NCBI RefSeq assembly: GCF_024347435.1
Contig: NZ_AP025480.1
Span: 3,038,001-3,102,000, forward strand
DNA length: 64,000 nucleotides
Reading direction: 5' to 3'
Source: Vibrio cyclitrophicus
GTDB lineage: Bacteria > Pseudomonadota > Gammaproteobacteria > Enterobacterales > Vibrionaceae
In this document: positions 9,949-20,317 of the stretch, piece by piece
Layout: every line of letters starts with the position of its first letter
How positions within the stretch are numbered: position 1 is the first letter of the stretch
The notes under the pieces: generated by a model
Seen by the model: the letters and a program-made list of their open reading frames with translations, nothing else
Databases searched by the model: none
What the model was told of the DNA's origin: nothing
Translations under genes and position numbers: made by a program

Positions 9949-12108
9949 CTAAGCCATAAAAGCCGCAATAGTCGCCGAAAAGTCGATAGGATTAACAAAC
10001 TCTGGATCATCTAATGGAAGTAGACCATGCCAAAGCTGCTCAAGTTCCCCAACTAGTTGAACCGCTTCAGATAAAGTGTAGTCGCTTTTTACTTGTGCCG
10101 TTTGAATCCCAACCCAGTTAACCAATGATGGCAACAGGTCGTTCAAAACATTACCCGCGTTATTATCTAAAATCTGAGTATTTATTGAAGCCGCGTACGA
10201 TAACAGATCTGGGATCAAAATTTGTAAGTTTTGCTGTCTCAGAGGAGAAGGAACTCCCATCACCATCACTGCTTCACTGTTTCGTGCTTTAAGCTCAATA
10301 CCAAGCAGCGCCAATGTTTGGCTCAGCGCTTTCGCGACTTCAACCAATTCACTACCAAGCTTGATCGACAAAGGCACCAGTAATGGTTGGCTTTTTAATG
10401 GCCCGTTACGAGTATCGAGTTGACCCACAACACGCAATAATTCGGCTTTTGCTAAGGAAACCAGAACACAACCATTCTTATTGCCCATGACCAGATACTG
10501 CCCCTCAACAATTGAAACCGCTTTGCCCAAATCAGTGACGGGTGCTCGCGGTTTCGAGTTAACGGGATTCTGTTGAACAGGCTTAGCTTCTATATTTTCT
10601 ATATTTTCTCTGGTTTCGGCTGGTGCGACATGCCTTTGAGGAGATGATGGAGCTACAACTTGATCATCAAAATCTGGCGTTTTCAGAAGCTCTTTGTAGG
10701 CTTTCACTTCACGCTTAGAGGGCGCAGGTTCAGCATGATGTTGGTGCGGTTCTTTTTCTTTCTTCGGCGCAGGTCGAGACTCAATCCACTCTTGTCGAGG
10801 AGAGCCCGTAAAACTGATTTCGCTAGATGATGAGCCTGTATTAGATGATGAGCTATAGCGTTGGCTCGCATCATTAACGCTGTGTTGGGGTTTATCATAA
10901 ACCTGCTCAGATTCAGCTTTTCTTGGATAGGCTGGCGTTTGCTCGATGGCATGTCGCACCCTTTCTGAAACCAAATCTGGCTCTGAGTTGGAAGGCACCG
11001 TGTCTTCTTGATCAGAAAAACGCGTCGCATCGCCAGAAGCATCTTGCTGATAATGATCAGTATCTGACTGATGGAACGCAGATTGATTGAGCGGAGCTGC
11101 ATCAATTTGCTTGCTTTGTGCCAGGCCATCACTCAAGGCTTGATAAATAAAATCATGTACTAATCGTGCTTGATGGAAGCGCACTTCATGTTTAGCTGGG
11201 TGAACATTCACATCCACTTGATGCGGGTCTAATTCAATGAATAGCACATACGTTGCGAATTGATCTGGGCGTAGGCTGGTCTCATAGCTTTGACGAATCG
11301 CATGATTGATCAGCTTATCGCGCATCATACGACCATTCACATAGCAGTATTGTAGGTCGCTTTGTTGCCTTGCCCCTTCAGGTGTGGTGATCCAGCCATG
11401 AAGCTTCAAACCTTGATGCTCCAGCTCAATCTTAAGCATATGACGAACAAAAGGATTACCACATACCGCTGCAATGCGTTTTTCAGCCTGAACATCGGTT
11501 TTGGCCGCACGGTATTGACGAATCATTTTACCGTTATGACGAAGGTTGATCGTCACATCAAAGCGACTTAACGCAATTCGCTTAAGCAATTCATCAATGT
11601 GAGTAAATTCGGTTTTCTCAGTACGTAAGAACTTGCGACGTGCTGGTGTGTTGAAGAACAGGTCCAACACCTCAACCGAAGTGCCAATGGGATGCGCTGC
11701 AGGCTGCAGTTTCACCTGCATGTCTCGGCCCTCGCTGTGCGCAGCCCAAGCTTGATCTTGAGTCGCAGGGCGCGAAGTCATGGTTAAACGTGCAACCGAG
11801 CTGATACTCGCGAGCGCTTCACCACGGAAACCAAGGCTGACGATCGCCTCGAGGTCATCAAGGGTATGAATCTTAGAGGTCGCATGACGGCTCAATGCCA
11901 ACGCAAGTTCATCTTTAACGATGCCCTTACCGTTGTCACGCACGCGGATCATCTTGGCGCCACCTTTCTCGATATCAATATCGATACGTGTGGCACCTGA
12001 ATCCAAACTGTTTTCAACCAACTCCTTCACAACAGAAGCGGGTCTTTCTACCACTTCACCGGCTGCAATTTGGTTCGCTAACCGAGCTGGCAGTATTTTG
12101 ATCGTCAT
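9949..12108 (-). CDS. mutL: DNA mismatch repair protein MutL
   Basis: MutL is a GHKL ATPase that couples MutS mismatch recognition to MutH and UvrD. The N-terminal ATPase motifs are clear: [11 protein letters not shown] (Glu and Asn for ATP/Mg), RDNGKGI and [10 protein letters not shown] within the first 105 residues. A polar, low-complexity linker spans roughly residues 345-520. The C-terminal dimerisation domain follows. At 719 residues it is longer than E. coli MutL (615), mainly because of the linker. The 51-bp gap to amiB upstream suggests co-transcription. Confidence 0.96.
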   Translation of the reverse strand: MTIKILPARLANQIAAGEVVERPASVVKELVENSLDSGATRIDIDIEKGGAKMIRVRDNGKGIVKDELALALSRHATSKIHTLDDLEAIVSLGFRGEALASISSVARLTMTSRPATQDQAWAAHSEGRDMQVKLQPAAHPIGTSVEVLDLFFNTPARRKFLRTEKTEFTHIDELLKRIALSRFDVTINLRHNGKMIRQYRAAKTDVQAEKRIAAVCGNPFVRHMLKIELEHQGLKLHGWITTPEGARQQSDLQYCYVNGRMMRDKLINHAIRQSYETSLRPDQFATYVLFIELDPHQVDVNVHPAKHEVRFHQARLVHDFIYQALSDGLAQSKQIDAAPLNQSAFHQSDTDHYQQDASGDATRFSDQEDTVPSNSEPDLVSERVRHAIEQTPAYPRKAESEQVYDKPQHSVNDASQRYSSSSNTGSSSSEISFTGSPRQEWIESRPAPKKEKEPHQHHAEPAPSKREVKAYKELLKTPDFDDQVVAPSSPQRHVAPAETRENIENIEAKPVQQNPVNSKPRAPVTDLGKAVSIVEGQYLVMGNKNGCVLVSLAKAELLRVVGQLDTRNGPLKSQPLLVPLSIKLGSELVEVAKALSQTLALLGIELKARNSEAVMVMGVPSPLRQQNLQILIPDLLSYAASINTQILDNNAGNVLNDLLPSLVNWVGIQTAQVKSDYTLSEAVQLVGELEQLWHGLLPLDDPEFVNPIDFSATIAAFMA

Positions 12109-12159
12109 ATTTATAGCTACCTTACTGCCATTGATGGAAACATGTCTGCGTTAAAAAGA

Positions 12160-13881
12160 TTACTTATGCGGAATAATCAACACCTGACCCACCGCTAGGC
12201 TGTCAGAACGTAGGTTATTCGCTTTACGGATAGCATCAACACTCACACCGTACTTAGAGGCTATCTTACCTAGGTAATCACCTCTTGCGACTTTGTGTTT
12301 ACGCAGAGGTATGTCTTTTACTTCTACCGTAATACGTAGCTTCTGACCCACTCTCAATGTTTCAGATTTTAAACGGTTCTCACGCTTAATGTCCGCTACC
12401 AATACTTTATAACGGCTGGCGATCTTGCCTAGGTACTCTCCAGACTTAACCGTATGAGTAATTGTCTTAGTTTTGACTGCACTGCTTGATGATGAACCTT
12501 GAGCGCTGCTTGGTATCTTAAGTACTTGACCAATCGCTAGGCTACTCGACTTCAGATTATTGAGTTTCATCAAGGCTTGCGTCGAGGTGCCATATTTACT
12601 CGCAATCACAGATAAAGACTCGCCACGCGATACTTTATGTTGGCTTACGCTGCCTGTTGAAGATGTCGCATTCGATAAGATAATCCCTTCTGGCGGGTTA
12701 GCTTTCAAATACTTAACAACGGCTTTAGTCACAGCACGAGCCAGCTTGTCTTGGTGCGAACGTTGGAAAAGAAGCTTCTCTTCCGTCGGGTTTGAAATAA
12801 AGCCTGTCTCGACCAACACTGATGGAATTTGTGGTGAGCGTAATACCGCTAAGCTGGTGTTTATTGGCTTACTGTTATGCAGCTTCGCCACTTTACCCAT
12901 TTCAGATAGAATCGCCGTTGCCAGTTTATAGCCCTCTTTTTGAGAGTGACTAAACTGCAGATCAAGCAGGGTTTGGTTTACGTTCTTATCATCAATATTG
13001 CCAGTGAACGCAGCACCACTGCCACCGAGCAACTCTGACTGTTTCTCTTTATTCTCAATCCAACGCGAAATCTCAGTATTGGCACGTCGAGTGTTCAACA
13101 CAAACACCGAACCACCTCTTGGTTGTGGCGTCGTAAACGCATCTGCGTGAATAGAGATCAACAAGTGAGCTTCATTCTCACGAGCAATAGCAACACGTCG
13201 ATTCAGATTTACAAAGTAGTCAGCATTACGTGTCAGACGAGTCTTAATACCCGGAACGGCATTCAACTGGGCGGCGAGTTTTTTCGAAATGCTGAGAGTC
13301 GCATTCTTTTCATATTTACGAGATGGACCGATTGAACCAGGGTCTTCGCCACCGTGTCCAGGATCAATCACGATCAGAATGTCTTTCTGACGCTTCACCT
13401 GATTAATGTCTTTGCTTACCGTTGGCTTACTCGGCGTCGACGTTGTTGTCCCTTTGCTTGCCGCACCATGAGGTAAATCGATCACCAAGCGGTGTCCATA
13501 CTGACCACCCGGAGTCGGGCTCAGTTTAAACAACTCTGCTTTAGACGACTTCTTTAATTCAAAAACCAGGCGATACGTGCTTTTGTCTGGCGGTGAGCTC
13601 TTACGAATCTTAGATAGAACAGGGCTATCTTTCACCACGACCGGTAACTTGGTTGCAAGGTTGGTGTTTTTTAAGTCGACAACCAAGCGGCTCGGGCTAC
13701 TCAGTGTGAAATAGCTAAAGTCCGCTTCTGACTTTAAATCAATAACCACACGAGTTTCTTCTGGAGAAGGCCAAACCCTCAAACTTTTCAATGAGTTTGC
13801 TGAAACAAGCGAAGAAAACAGTAAAGAGAAAACAGCAGCCATCATGGCCGCTGTTGAAAAAAGGCGTTTAGAAATCAACAT
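12160..13881 (-). CDS. amiB: N-acetylmuramoyl-L-alanine amidase AmiB with three LysM domains
   Basis: This periplasmic zinc amidase cleaves the peptide stem from peptidoglycan during septum splitting. Domains in order are a signal peptide (about 1-28), an AMIN domain (32-130), an Amidase_3 domain (about 170-385), then three LysM repeats. The zinc and catalytic residues are in [16 protein letters not shown] and VETGFISN. The LysM repeats start near residues 415, 478 and 527. E. coli AmiB has one LysM, so three copies is an expansion seen in vibrios. The start overlaps the tsaE stop by seven bases, indicating coupling. Confidence 0.96.
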   Translation of the reverse strand: MLISKRLFSTAAMMAAVFSLLFSSLVSANSLKSLRVWPSPEETRVVIDLKSEADFSYFTLSSPSRLVVDLKNTNLATKLPVVVKDSPVLSKIRKSSPPDKSTYRLVFELKKSSKAELFKLSPTPGGQYGHRLVIDLPHGAASKGTTTSTPSKPTVSKDINQVKRQKDILIVIDPGHGGEDPGSIGPSRKYEKNATLSISKKLAAQLNAVPGIKTRLTRNADYFVNLNRRVAIARENEAHLLISIHADAFTTPQPRGGSVFVLNTRRANTEISRWIENKEKQSELLGGSGAAFTGNIDDKNVNQTLLDLQFSHSQKEGYKLATAILSEMGKVAKLHNSKPINTSLAVLRSPQIPSVLVETGFISNPTEEKLLFQRSHQDKLARAVTKAVVKYLKANPPEGIILSNATSSTGSVSQHKVSRGESLSVIASKYGTSTQALMKLNNLKSSSLAIGQVLKIPSSAQGSSSSSAVKTKTITHTVKSGEYLGKIASRYKVLVADIKRENRLKSETLRVGQKLRITVEVKDIPLRKHKVARGDYLGKIASKYGVSVDAIRKANNLRSDSLAVGQVLIIPHK

Positions 13882-14339
13882 AACTCCAACTGACTAAGTA
13901 AGCGCTGTCCGTATTCACTATTAGCGGTTAAAGAAACAATACGGTGATCGTCTTGGTAACGAATATCAATATCCAAATCCGCTTCTGGTAGCATCCCATA
14001 GCCTTTCTCAGGCCATTCAACCAAACAGATAGCATCTGGCGTGAAGTAATCACGAATCCCCATGAACTCTAATTCTTCAGGATCGGCTAAGCGATAAAGA
14101 TCGAAGTGATATACCTGCCAGTCGGCAAGTTGATAAGGTTCAACTAGAGTATACGTTGGGCTCTTTACATTTCCTTGATGGCCAAGCGCTTTTACAAAGC
14201 CACGACTAAAGGTCGTTTTGCCTGCGCCAAGATCACCATGCAGATAAATCGTCGTCTGCTGTGAGCAAAGATTAGAAAGCTCCGTTCCTAGTTGAATCGT
14301 TGCTTGTTCATCTTTCAAAGTAAATTGTTTCGTGCTCAT
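13875..14339 (-). CDS. tsaE: tRNA threonylcarbamoyladenosine biosynthesis ATPase TsaE
   Basis: TsaE is the P-loop ATPase that works with TsaB-TsaD to make t6A37 on tRNAs reading ANN codons. The Walker A motif [13 protein letters not shown] and the KSPTYTLVE and HFDLYRL motifs are present. I chose ATG 14339 (154 residues, [10 protein letters not shown]), since the longer frame to 14423 adds a segment absent from the family. In E. coli nnr precedes tsaE in this operon; it is not seen here, and a tnpB element lies just upstream. Confidence 0.95.
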   Translation of the reverse strand: MSTKQFTLKDEQATIQLGTELSNLCSQQTTIYLHGDLGAGKTTFSRGFVKALGHQGNVKSPTYTLVEPYQLADWQVYHFDLYRLADPEELEFMGIRDYFTPDAICLVEWPEKGYGMLPEADLDIDIRYQDDHRIVSLTANSEYGQRLLSQLELC

Positions 14340-14662
14340 GAATACGTTCTCTAAAAATCGATCGTTGACTATATAAAAATCAAAAGAACAAGAATAGTAA
14401 ACCGTGATGCTTTTGGGAGACAAGCACTCAAGTGTAAGTTCTATGAAAAATACTGATCAAAACGCGTCTGCTCTGGTCAACACTACTCAGATCCGTTAAG
14501 ATCCGCCCCCATTTTTGCCGAACCTAATTTTAATTAGCAATCCGACCGTAAACCATCGCCAGATGAGGGCGGCGGTATAAGATCGAAAGTGCGTCAAGCA
14601 CTTTAAAAGTAGACACCCGCATTTGATATGCCATAATTCTGTACATATATACAGTGCGGATT
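14340..14662. other. Gap upstream of tsaE and left flank of the tnpB element
   Basis: The tsaE promoter must lie in the first part of this gap. A perfect hairpin AAAGTGC-GTCAA-GCACTTT at 14586-14604 resembles the subterminal hairpin of an IS200/IS605 left end. The exact insertion point is not visible. No fragment of a coding nnr gene is evident. Confidence 0.45.
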
Positions 14663-15808
14663 ATGATATTAAGAGCAACCAAAGTACGTATTTACCCAAC
14701 ACTAGAACAAGCTGAGTTTTTAATCGCTCAGTTTGGCGCTGTGTGTTTTGCGTATAATAAAGCTCTGCATTTAAAGTCTCATATGTACCGCAAGCATGGT
14801 GTGACACTGAATCCTAAAAAGGATATCAAGCCATTACTTGCAGTTGCCAAGAAATCACGAAAGTACCACTGGTTGAAGCAATATGACTCAATTGCTTTGC
14901 AACAATCAGTGATCAACCTTCACCAAGCTTTTGATAATTTTTTTAACCTAAAGCTGAAAGCCAAGTACCCACAATTCAAACGTAGACACGGCAAGCAATC
15001 TAGCTATCACTGTGTTGGTGTTAAGGTTCTTGATGGTGCTATCAAACTACCCAAGATGAAGCCAGTTAGAGCTAACATCCATCGTGAGCTCATTGGTAAG
15101 GTTAAAAGCATTACTCTCAGTTTGAGTAAAACAGGTAAGTTTTATGCGTCCACCCTTGTGGATGACGGCGTTGAAACGCCTAGCTTGATTAACCCAATCG
15201 ATAAAGTCACAGGTATTGATTTGGGGTTATCACACTTTGCTATTCAATCGAACGGCAAGAGAGAAGCTAACCCGCGATTCGTAAGGCGTGCAGAGAAGAA
15301 TCTCAGACGTAAACAGAAGCAGCTTTCGCGCAAGGCTAAAGGTAGCGCAAACAGAGCTAAAGCTCGTTTGCTTGTTGCAAAGTGCCATGAAAAGACAGCG
15401 AACGCTCGCGCTGATTTTCAACACAAACTATCTCGAACACTCGTAGACAAAAGCCACGCTGTGATTGTAGAGACATTGAAATCAGCCAATATGATGAAAA
15501 ACCGCAAACTAGCTAAACACATAGCAGATGCCTCATGGCATAGCTTCGTTGTTAAGTTGGAGTACAAGTTGAAAGAGCAAGGTAAACATCTTGTTAAACT
15601 CGACCAGTGGTACGCCAGCTCTAAAACATGTCACTGTTGCGGTCATAAAATGGAAGAAATGTCCTTATCAGTTCGCAAGTGGGATTGTCCCTCTTGTGGC
15701 ACTACAGATATAGATCGGGATCTAAATGCCGCTCTTAATATCCGTGATAAAGGTATTCTAGAATTAAAAGCGGCTGGACAGTCGTTTTTGCTTATGGAAG
15801 CTACGTAA
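14663..15808 (+). CDS. tnpB: TnpB-type RNA-guided endonuclease (IS200/IS605 OrfB)
   Basis: The protein is full length for TnpB (381 residues from ATG 14663; GTG 14654 is an alternative start). The N-terminal helix-turn-helix-like region (ATKVRIYPTLEQAEFL) is followed by a RuvC fold. Its three acidic residues are visible: Asp in TGIDLGLSHFA, Glu in VIVETLKSANM and Asp in DIDRDLNAALNI. A four-cysteine zinc finger (CHCCGHK...CPSCG) lies between the second and third. TnpB proteins are guided nucleases that use an RNA made from the element's right end. No frameshift or stop interrupts it, so it may be active. It separates tsaE from queG. Confidence 0.9.
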   Translation: MILRATKVRIYPTLEQAEFLIAQFGAVCFAYNKALHLKSHMYRKHGVTLNPKKDIKPLLAVAKKSRKYHWLKQYDSIALQQSVINLHQAFDNFFNLKLKAKYPQFKRRHGKQSSYHCVGVKVLDGAIKLPKMKPVRANIHRELIGKVKSITLSLSKTGKFYASTLVDDGVETPSLINPIDKVTGIDLGLSHFAIQSNGKREANPRFVRRAEKNLRRKQKQLSRKAKGSANRAKARLLVAKCHEKTANARADFQHKLSRTLVDKSHAVIVETLKSANMMKNRKLAKHIADASWHSFVVKLEYKLKEQGKHLVKLDQWYASSKTCHCCGHKMEEMSLSVRKWDCPSCGTTDIDRDLNAALNIRDKGILELKAAGQSFLLMEAT

Positions 15809-15900
15809 GACTCGATACTATCGAGCATTGGCTAACGAAATAAGAAGCATAGCCCAACGGGCGGTGAGTAGTCACCCTTATCTCTAATTGTAAAACAAAG
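15809..15900 (+). ncRNA. Probable omega (right-end) RNA region of the tnpB element
   Basis: Known TnpB guide RNAs overlap the 3' end of tnpB and extend through the right end. Here three compact hairpins follow the stop codon (15811-15825, 15852-15862, 15863-15876). The guide would be the flank immediately beyond the right end, near 15880-15900. This is inferred from family knowledge; the RNA boundaries are not read from the sequence. Confidence 0.4.
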
Positions 15901-15917
15901 AAAATAAGAATTAAGCC

Positions 15918-17096
15918 ATGAATCTAGACCATCTTGCTGAAAAAATTAAAATCTGGGGAAAAGAGTTAGGCTTTCAAAAAGTTGGCATCTGCGATGTTGA
16001 TTTAAGTGAACACGAAGCCCCTCTTCAAGCATGGCTAGATGCTGGTAATCACGGCGAAATGGATTGGATGGCTCGACATGGAATGATGCGAGCTCGCCCT
16101 AATGAGCTTCATCCTGGCACCATTCGAGTGATCAGCGCCCGAATGAACTACCTACCACCGGAAGCGCAGTTTGCCTCTAACCTAAGCGACACCACTCAAG
16201 GTTATATCAGCCGTTATTCTTTAGGCCGCGATTATCATAAATTGTTCCGTAACCAATTGAAAAAGCTAGGACAAAGAATCGAGAAGGAAGCCGAAGGTTT
16301 AGACTCACGTCCTTTCGTCGATTCAGCGCCTATTTTGGAAAGACCGCTCGCTCAAAAAGCGGGGTTGGGTTGGACAGGTAAACACTCGTTAATTCTCGAT
16401 AAAGACGCGGGCTCTTGGTTTTTTCTAGGGGAGTTATTAGTTAACATCCCGCTTCCTGTTGATGAACCTAGTGTCGATGAGTGCGGCAAATGCACCGCAT
16501 GTATCACCTCTTGTCCAACGGGTGCCATTATTGCTGATGGTGTCGTGGATGCCCGAAAATGTATTTCGTACTTAACCATTGAATACGATGGTGTGATCCC
16601 GGAAGAATTTAGAGACGCAATTGGTAATCGTATTTACGGTTGCGACGACTGCCAGTTAGTTTGCCCATGGAACCGTCATGCTGAACTCACAGAGCAAACA
16701 GACTTTCACCGCCGAGAAGATTTCCAAGAAGCCGATCTGGTTTTGCTTTCAAGTTGGGACGAAGCAACCTTCTTGAAGAAAATGGAAGGCTCTGCAATAA
16801 GACGCATCGGCCACACCCAGTGGTTACGCAATATCTTTGTTGCTATGGGCAATGCACCATTCCAGCAACGCATTGTTGAAACACTGGAATCTCATCAAGG
16901 GAAAAACGATATGTTGGATGTGCATATTGAGTGGGCTTTGAATAAACAACTACAGCAGTTGCCTAACGTTAGCAGTGTGCAAGAAGATAGCTCTACGCAG
17001 AAAAATAACTGTATGCAAAAAAATAGCAGCAAAATACTCACCAAAAAGCACAGGCTGATACGCATTGTTGAAAAAGGACTACCAAGAGACGCCTAG
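15918..17096 (+). CDS. queG: Epoxyqueuosine reductase
   Basis: QueG reduces epoxyqueuosine to queuosine on tRNA, using cobalamin and two [4Fe-4S] clusters. The cluster ligands are in CGKCTACITSCPTGAI and CDDCQLVCPWN. The aspartate region DSAPILERPLAQKAGLGW is typical. The C-terminal tail after about residue 350 is Ser/Asn/Lys-rich and contains a short internal repeat (QEDSSTQKNN, then MQKNSSK). Its ribosome site is weak, and its native promoter may have been displaced by the tnpB element just upstream. Confidence 0.95.
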   Translation: MNLDHLAEKIKIWGKELGFQKVGICDVDLSEHEAPLQAWLDAGNHGEMDWMARHGMMRARPNELHPGTIRVISARMNYLPPEAQFASNLSDTTQGYISRYSLGRDYHKLFRNQLKKLGQRIEKEAEGLDSRPFVDSAPILERPLAQKAGLGWTGKHSLILDKDAGSWFFLGELLVNIPLPVDEPSVDECGKCTACITSCPTGAIIADGVVDARKCISYLTIEYDGVIPEEFRDAIGNRIYGCDDCQLVCPWNRHAELTEQTDFHRREDFQEADLVLLSSWDEATFLKKMEGSAIRRIGHTQWLRNIFVAMGNAPFQQRIVETLESHQGKNDMLDVHIEWALNKQLQQLPNVSSVQEDSSTQKNNCMQKNSSKILTKKHRLIRIVEKGLPRDA

Positions 17097-17148
17097 CTCT
17101 TTACGTACCTACCTAGTTCTTTATATACCTACCCAGTTCTTTATATAC
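17092..17148. repeat. 20-bp imperfect tandem repeat at the queG stop
   Basis: Units ending CCTAGCTCT, TTACGTACCTACCTAGTTCT (17101-17120) and TTATATACCTACCCAGTTCT (17121-17140), then a partial TTATATACC, follow one another. The first unit overlaps the stop codon of queG. Confidence 0.65.
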
Positions 17149-17492
17149 CAATGTTTAACTGGCTAGTTCATACCAACCATCCAATATTTAAGACAACTCG
17201 TTGCACATAATTTTAGAACAATGTTTGACCTTGTTCTCAATTTTAACAATGTGGAAAAAATTCAGATTTCTCGTAAACTTCCGACACCCTCACAAAGTTA
17301 AACACAGTACCGATAAATGATTAAGATCAAAAAACAACAAGTTAACGATCTTTTACCAAATTCAACACAAGCACTCAACTTGATAAAAAACAACAAGTTA
17401 CGATCGCTACGATTCCGCTAATATATTGAAAACAAGAAAGATCTTTTAGAGGTATGTGGAGAATTAAGCCTGAAACAACTTTATCAACCAAG

Positions 17493-17520
17493 TTATCCAC
17501 ACCTAACATTTTGTGGATAA
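17493..17520. promoter_or_regulatory. Inverted pair of consensus DnaA boxes
   Basis: TTATCCACA (17493-17501) and TGTGGATAA (17512-17520) are two perfect 9-mers in inverted orientation, 10 bases apart. One-mismatch boxes lie at 17250-17258 (TGTGGAAAA) and 17455-17463 (TGTGGAGAA). From memory, the E. coli DnaA-titrating locus datA lies in the same interval between queG and the glycine tRNA genes. Confidence 0.65.
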
Positions 17521-17677
17521 GTCTGTTTATAGATATGAAAAACCTCAAGCATCTGCTTCAGAGACCTGATGTTTACTAGCATTCCAGTTGCTAAGAAATA
17601 TTTAAGACAAAAAAATATCCACCATGATGGAGGATTATTTGCTTTTTGGGGGGATTATGCTTCGCAGCATTAAAGAA

Positions 17678-17706
17678 AGAGCGTGACCCTTAGGTCATCT
17701 TTAAAC
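17678..17706 (-). terminator. Weak candidate terminator of the tRNA array
   Basis: On the minus strand AAAGATGACC-taa-GGGTCAC followed by GCTCTTTCTTT can form a stem with a small bulge and a U-rich 3' side. It lies about 60 bp beyond the last tRNA. The fold is imperfect. Confidence 0.3.
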
Positions 17707-17766
17707 TCTGTGATCTAAAGAAAAACACGGTGGCTTAAAGGGTCTTAATAGCTTTTAGAAGAAAGC

Positions 17767-17842
17767 TGGAGCGATACATCGGGTTCGAACCGATGACCTC
17801 AACCTTGGCAAGGTTGCGCTCTACCAACTGAGCTAGTATCGC
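17767..17842 (-). tRNA. tRNA-Gly (GCC), copy 9 from the promoter
   Basis: The 76-nt cloverleaf has encoded CCA, a T-arm GGTTCGAACC and the anticodon GCC in CTTGCCAAG. All nine Gly genes in the array appear identical. It is the last gene of the array. Confidence 0.97.
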
Positions 17843-17917
17843 ATTCGTTAATCGCTGCTTTTACTACCTTGGGCAACTCTTACCGCCTTGAGCAACAGAT
17901 AGCGCTTAACTGTAATG

Positions 17918-17994
<77 letters not shown>

Positions 17995-18045
17995 TCCGGA
18001 TGCATTGTTTAAGACAATGACTCTGTTCTCTAAAAAGAGAGAATT

Positions 18046-18121
18046 TGGAGCGATACATCGGGTTCGAACCGATGACCTCAACCTTGGCAAGGTTGCGCTC
18101 TACCAACTGAGCTAGTATCGC
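18046..18121 (-). tRNA. tRNA-Gly (GCC), copy 8
   Basis: Same 76-nt sequence as the other Gly copies, anticodon GCC, CCA encoded. Confidence 0.97.
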
Positions 18122-18180
18122 ATAAGCTAACCGTTCATCTTTTCTGCTACAAAGCATCAAATCAACGTTCAACTGTAATG

Positions 18181-18257
<77 letters not shown>

Positions 18258-18359
18258 TCCGGATGTTTCTCTTTTCGCATCATGATCGTTTAAGACAATG
18301 AGACGAGACCATTTCATTCTGAGTACTTTCTCTAGGAGATGACTTCTAAGAACTGAATG

Positions 18360-18435
18360 TGGAGCGATACATCGGGTTCGAACCGATGACCTCAACCTTG
18401 GCAAGGTTGCGCTCTACCAACTGAGCTAGTATCGC
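18360..18435 (-). tRNA. tRNA-Gly (GCC), copy 7
   Basis: Identical 76-nt Gly sequence. Its 3' flank differs from the later copies. Confidence 0.97.
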
Positions 18436-18494
18436 ATAAGCTAACCGTTAACCTTTTCTGCTAAGAAGCATCAAATCAACGTTCAACTGTAATG

Positions 18495-18571
<77 letters not shown>

Positions 18572-18632
18572 TCCGGATGCATTGTTTAAGTTAATGACTC
18601 TATATTCCCAACATCAATCCTAAGAAAGAAAT

Positions 18633-18708
18633 TGGAGCGATACATCGGGTTCGAACCGATGACCTCAACCTTGGCAAGGTTGCGCTCTACCAACTGAGCT
18701 AGTATCGC
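18633..18708 (-). tRNA. tRNA-Gly (GCC), copy 6
   Basis: Identical 76-nt Gly sequence; the highly uniform part of the array begins here. Confidence 0.97.
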
Positions 18709-18784
18709 ATAAGCTAACCGTTCATCTTGTCTGCTAGAAACTAAGTTCTTACTGCAAAGAAGCTATCAACGTGTAGCTGTAATG

Positions 18785-18861
<77 letters not shown>

Positions 18862-18922
18862 TCCGGATGCATTATTTAAGTTAATGACTCTATATTTCCA
18901 ACATCAATCCTAAGAAAGAAAT

Positions 18923-18998
18923 TGGAGCGATACATCGGGTTCGAACCGATGACCTCAACCTTGGCAAGGTTGCGCTCTACCAACTGAGCTAGTATCGC
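18923..18998 (-). tRNA. tRNA-Gly (GCC), copy 5
   Basis: Identical 76-nt Gly sequence. Confidence 0.97.
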
Positions 18999-19074
18999 AT
19001 AAGCTAACCGTTCATCTTCTCTGCTAGAAACTAAGTTCTTACTGCAAAGAAGCTATCAACGTGTAGCTGTAATG

Positions 19075-19151
<77 letters not shown>

Positions 19152-19212
19152 TCCGGATGCATTATTTAAGTTAATGACTCTATATTTCCAACATCAATCC
19201 TAAGAAAGAAAT

Positions 19213-19288
19213 TGGAGCGATACATCGGGTTCGAACCGATGACCTCAACCTTGGCAAGGTTGCGCTCTACCAACTGAGCTAGTATCGC
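19213..19288 (-). tRNA. tRNA-Gly (GCC), copy 4
   Basis: Identical 76-nt Gly sequence. The spacer to its right (GTTAATCGCTGC) matches the one beside copy 9 rather than its neighbours. Confidence 0.97.
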
Positions 19289-19344
19289 ATTAGTTAATCG
19301 CTGCTTTTACTGCCTTGGGCAATAAATGGCGCCTAACTGTAATG

Positions 19345-19421
<77 letters not shown>

Positions 19422-19482
19422 TCCGGATGCATTATTTAAGTTAATGACTCTATATTCCCAACATCATTCCTAAGAAAGAAAT

Positions 19483-19558
19483 TGGAGCGATACATCGGGT
19501 TCGAACCGATGACCTCAACCTTGGCAAGGTTGCGCTCTACCAACTGAGCTAGTATCGC
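19483..19558 (-). tRNA. tRNA-Gly (GCC), copy 3
   Basis: Identical 76-nt Gly sequence. Confidence 0.97.
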
Positions 19559-19634
19559 ATAAGCTAACCGTTCATCTTCTCTGCTAGAAACTAAGTTCTT
19601 ACTGCAAAGAAGCTATCAACGTGTAGCTGTAATG

Positions 19635-19711
<77 letters not shown>

Positions 19712-19772
19712 TCCGGATGCATTATTTAAGTTAATGACTCTATATTTCCAACATCAATCCTAAGAAAGAAAT

Positions 19773-19848
19773 TGGAGCGATACATCGGGTTCGAACCGAT
19801 GACCTCAACCTTGGCAAGGTTGCGCTCTACCAACTGAGCTAGTATCGC
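19773..19848 (-). tRNA. tRNA-Gly (GCC), copy 2
   Basis: Identical 76-nt Gly sequence. Confidence 0.97.
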
Positions 19849-19924
19849 ATAAGCTAACCGTTCATCTTGTCTGCTAGAAACTAAGTTCTTACTGCAAAGA
19901 AGCTATCAACGTGTAGCTGTAATA

Positions 19925-20001
<77 letters not shown>

Positions 20002-20062
20002 TCCGGATGCATTGTTTAAGTTAATGACTCTATATTTCCAACATCAATCCTAAGAAAGAAAT

Positions 20063-20138
20063 TGGAGCGATACATCGGGTTCGAACCGATGACCTCAACC
20101 TTGGCAAGGTTGCGCTCTACCAACTGAGCTAGTATCGC
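20063..20138 (-). tRNA. tRNA-Gly (GCC), copy 1 (promoter-proximal)
   Basis: Identical 76-nt Gly sequence; the first gene of the array after the promoter. Confidence 0.97.
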
Positions 20139-20172
20139 AATCTGAAACGTCTTTCGCCGTTCAGGGCTGCGA

Positions 20173-20200
20173 ATTATAAGAGCATTTTTTTGTGATGCAA
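20173..20200 (-). promoter_or_regulatory. Promoter of the tRNA array
   Basis: On the minus strand TTGCAT (20200-20195), a 16-base spacer and a perfect TATAAT (20178-20173) precede a GC-rich stretch (CGCAGCCC). A GC-rich discriminator is typical of stringently controlled stable-RNA promoters. It ends about 35 bp before the first tRNA. Confidence 0.7.
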
Positions 20201-20317
20201 GTCCTTAATGCAAAATTACGAAAGTTTTTACTCAACTGCTGTAAAAGCACACAGATTTGCAAAAAAATTGGCTCTTATGTCCCTGAAAAGTTAGATAACC
20301 GTGATCGTTTGATCTGA

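Larger units (their letters stand above)
14560..15900 (+). mobile_element. IS200/IS605-family element carrying tnpB only (approximate limits)
   Basis: The element contains a tnpB but no Y1 transposase tnpA, so any movement would depend on tnpA supplied in trans. A left-end hairpin lies at 14586-14604. Three successive small hairpins lie after tnpB: CTCGATA-c-TATCGAG (15811-15825), GCCC-aac-GGGC (15852-15862) and GGTGA-gtag-TCACC (15863-15876). Members of this family have hairpin ends rather than inverted repeats, so the limits given are estimates. Confidence 0.6.
17149..17766. other. AT-rich intergenic region queG / tRNA array
   Basis: No gene is visible. The region has a pair of nearly identical blocks containing ACAACAAGTTAACGATC (17334-) and ACAACAAGTTACGATCG (17390-). 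It also has two consensus DnaA boxes with two further near-matches. A bulged hairpin near 17681-17705 may end the tRNA transcript. Confidence 0.5.

Noticed and set aside
10704..11132. 142-residue frame inside mutL on the same strand
   Set aside because: It lies in another frame of the mutL linker, is basic and low complexity, and has no ribosome site.
12560..12931. 123-residue frame opposite amiB
   Set aside because: Antisense shadow of a well-supported gene.
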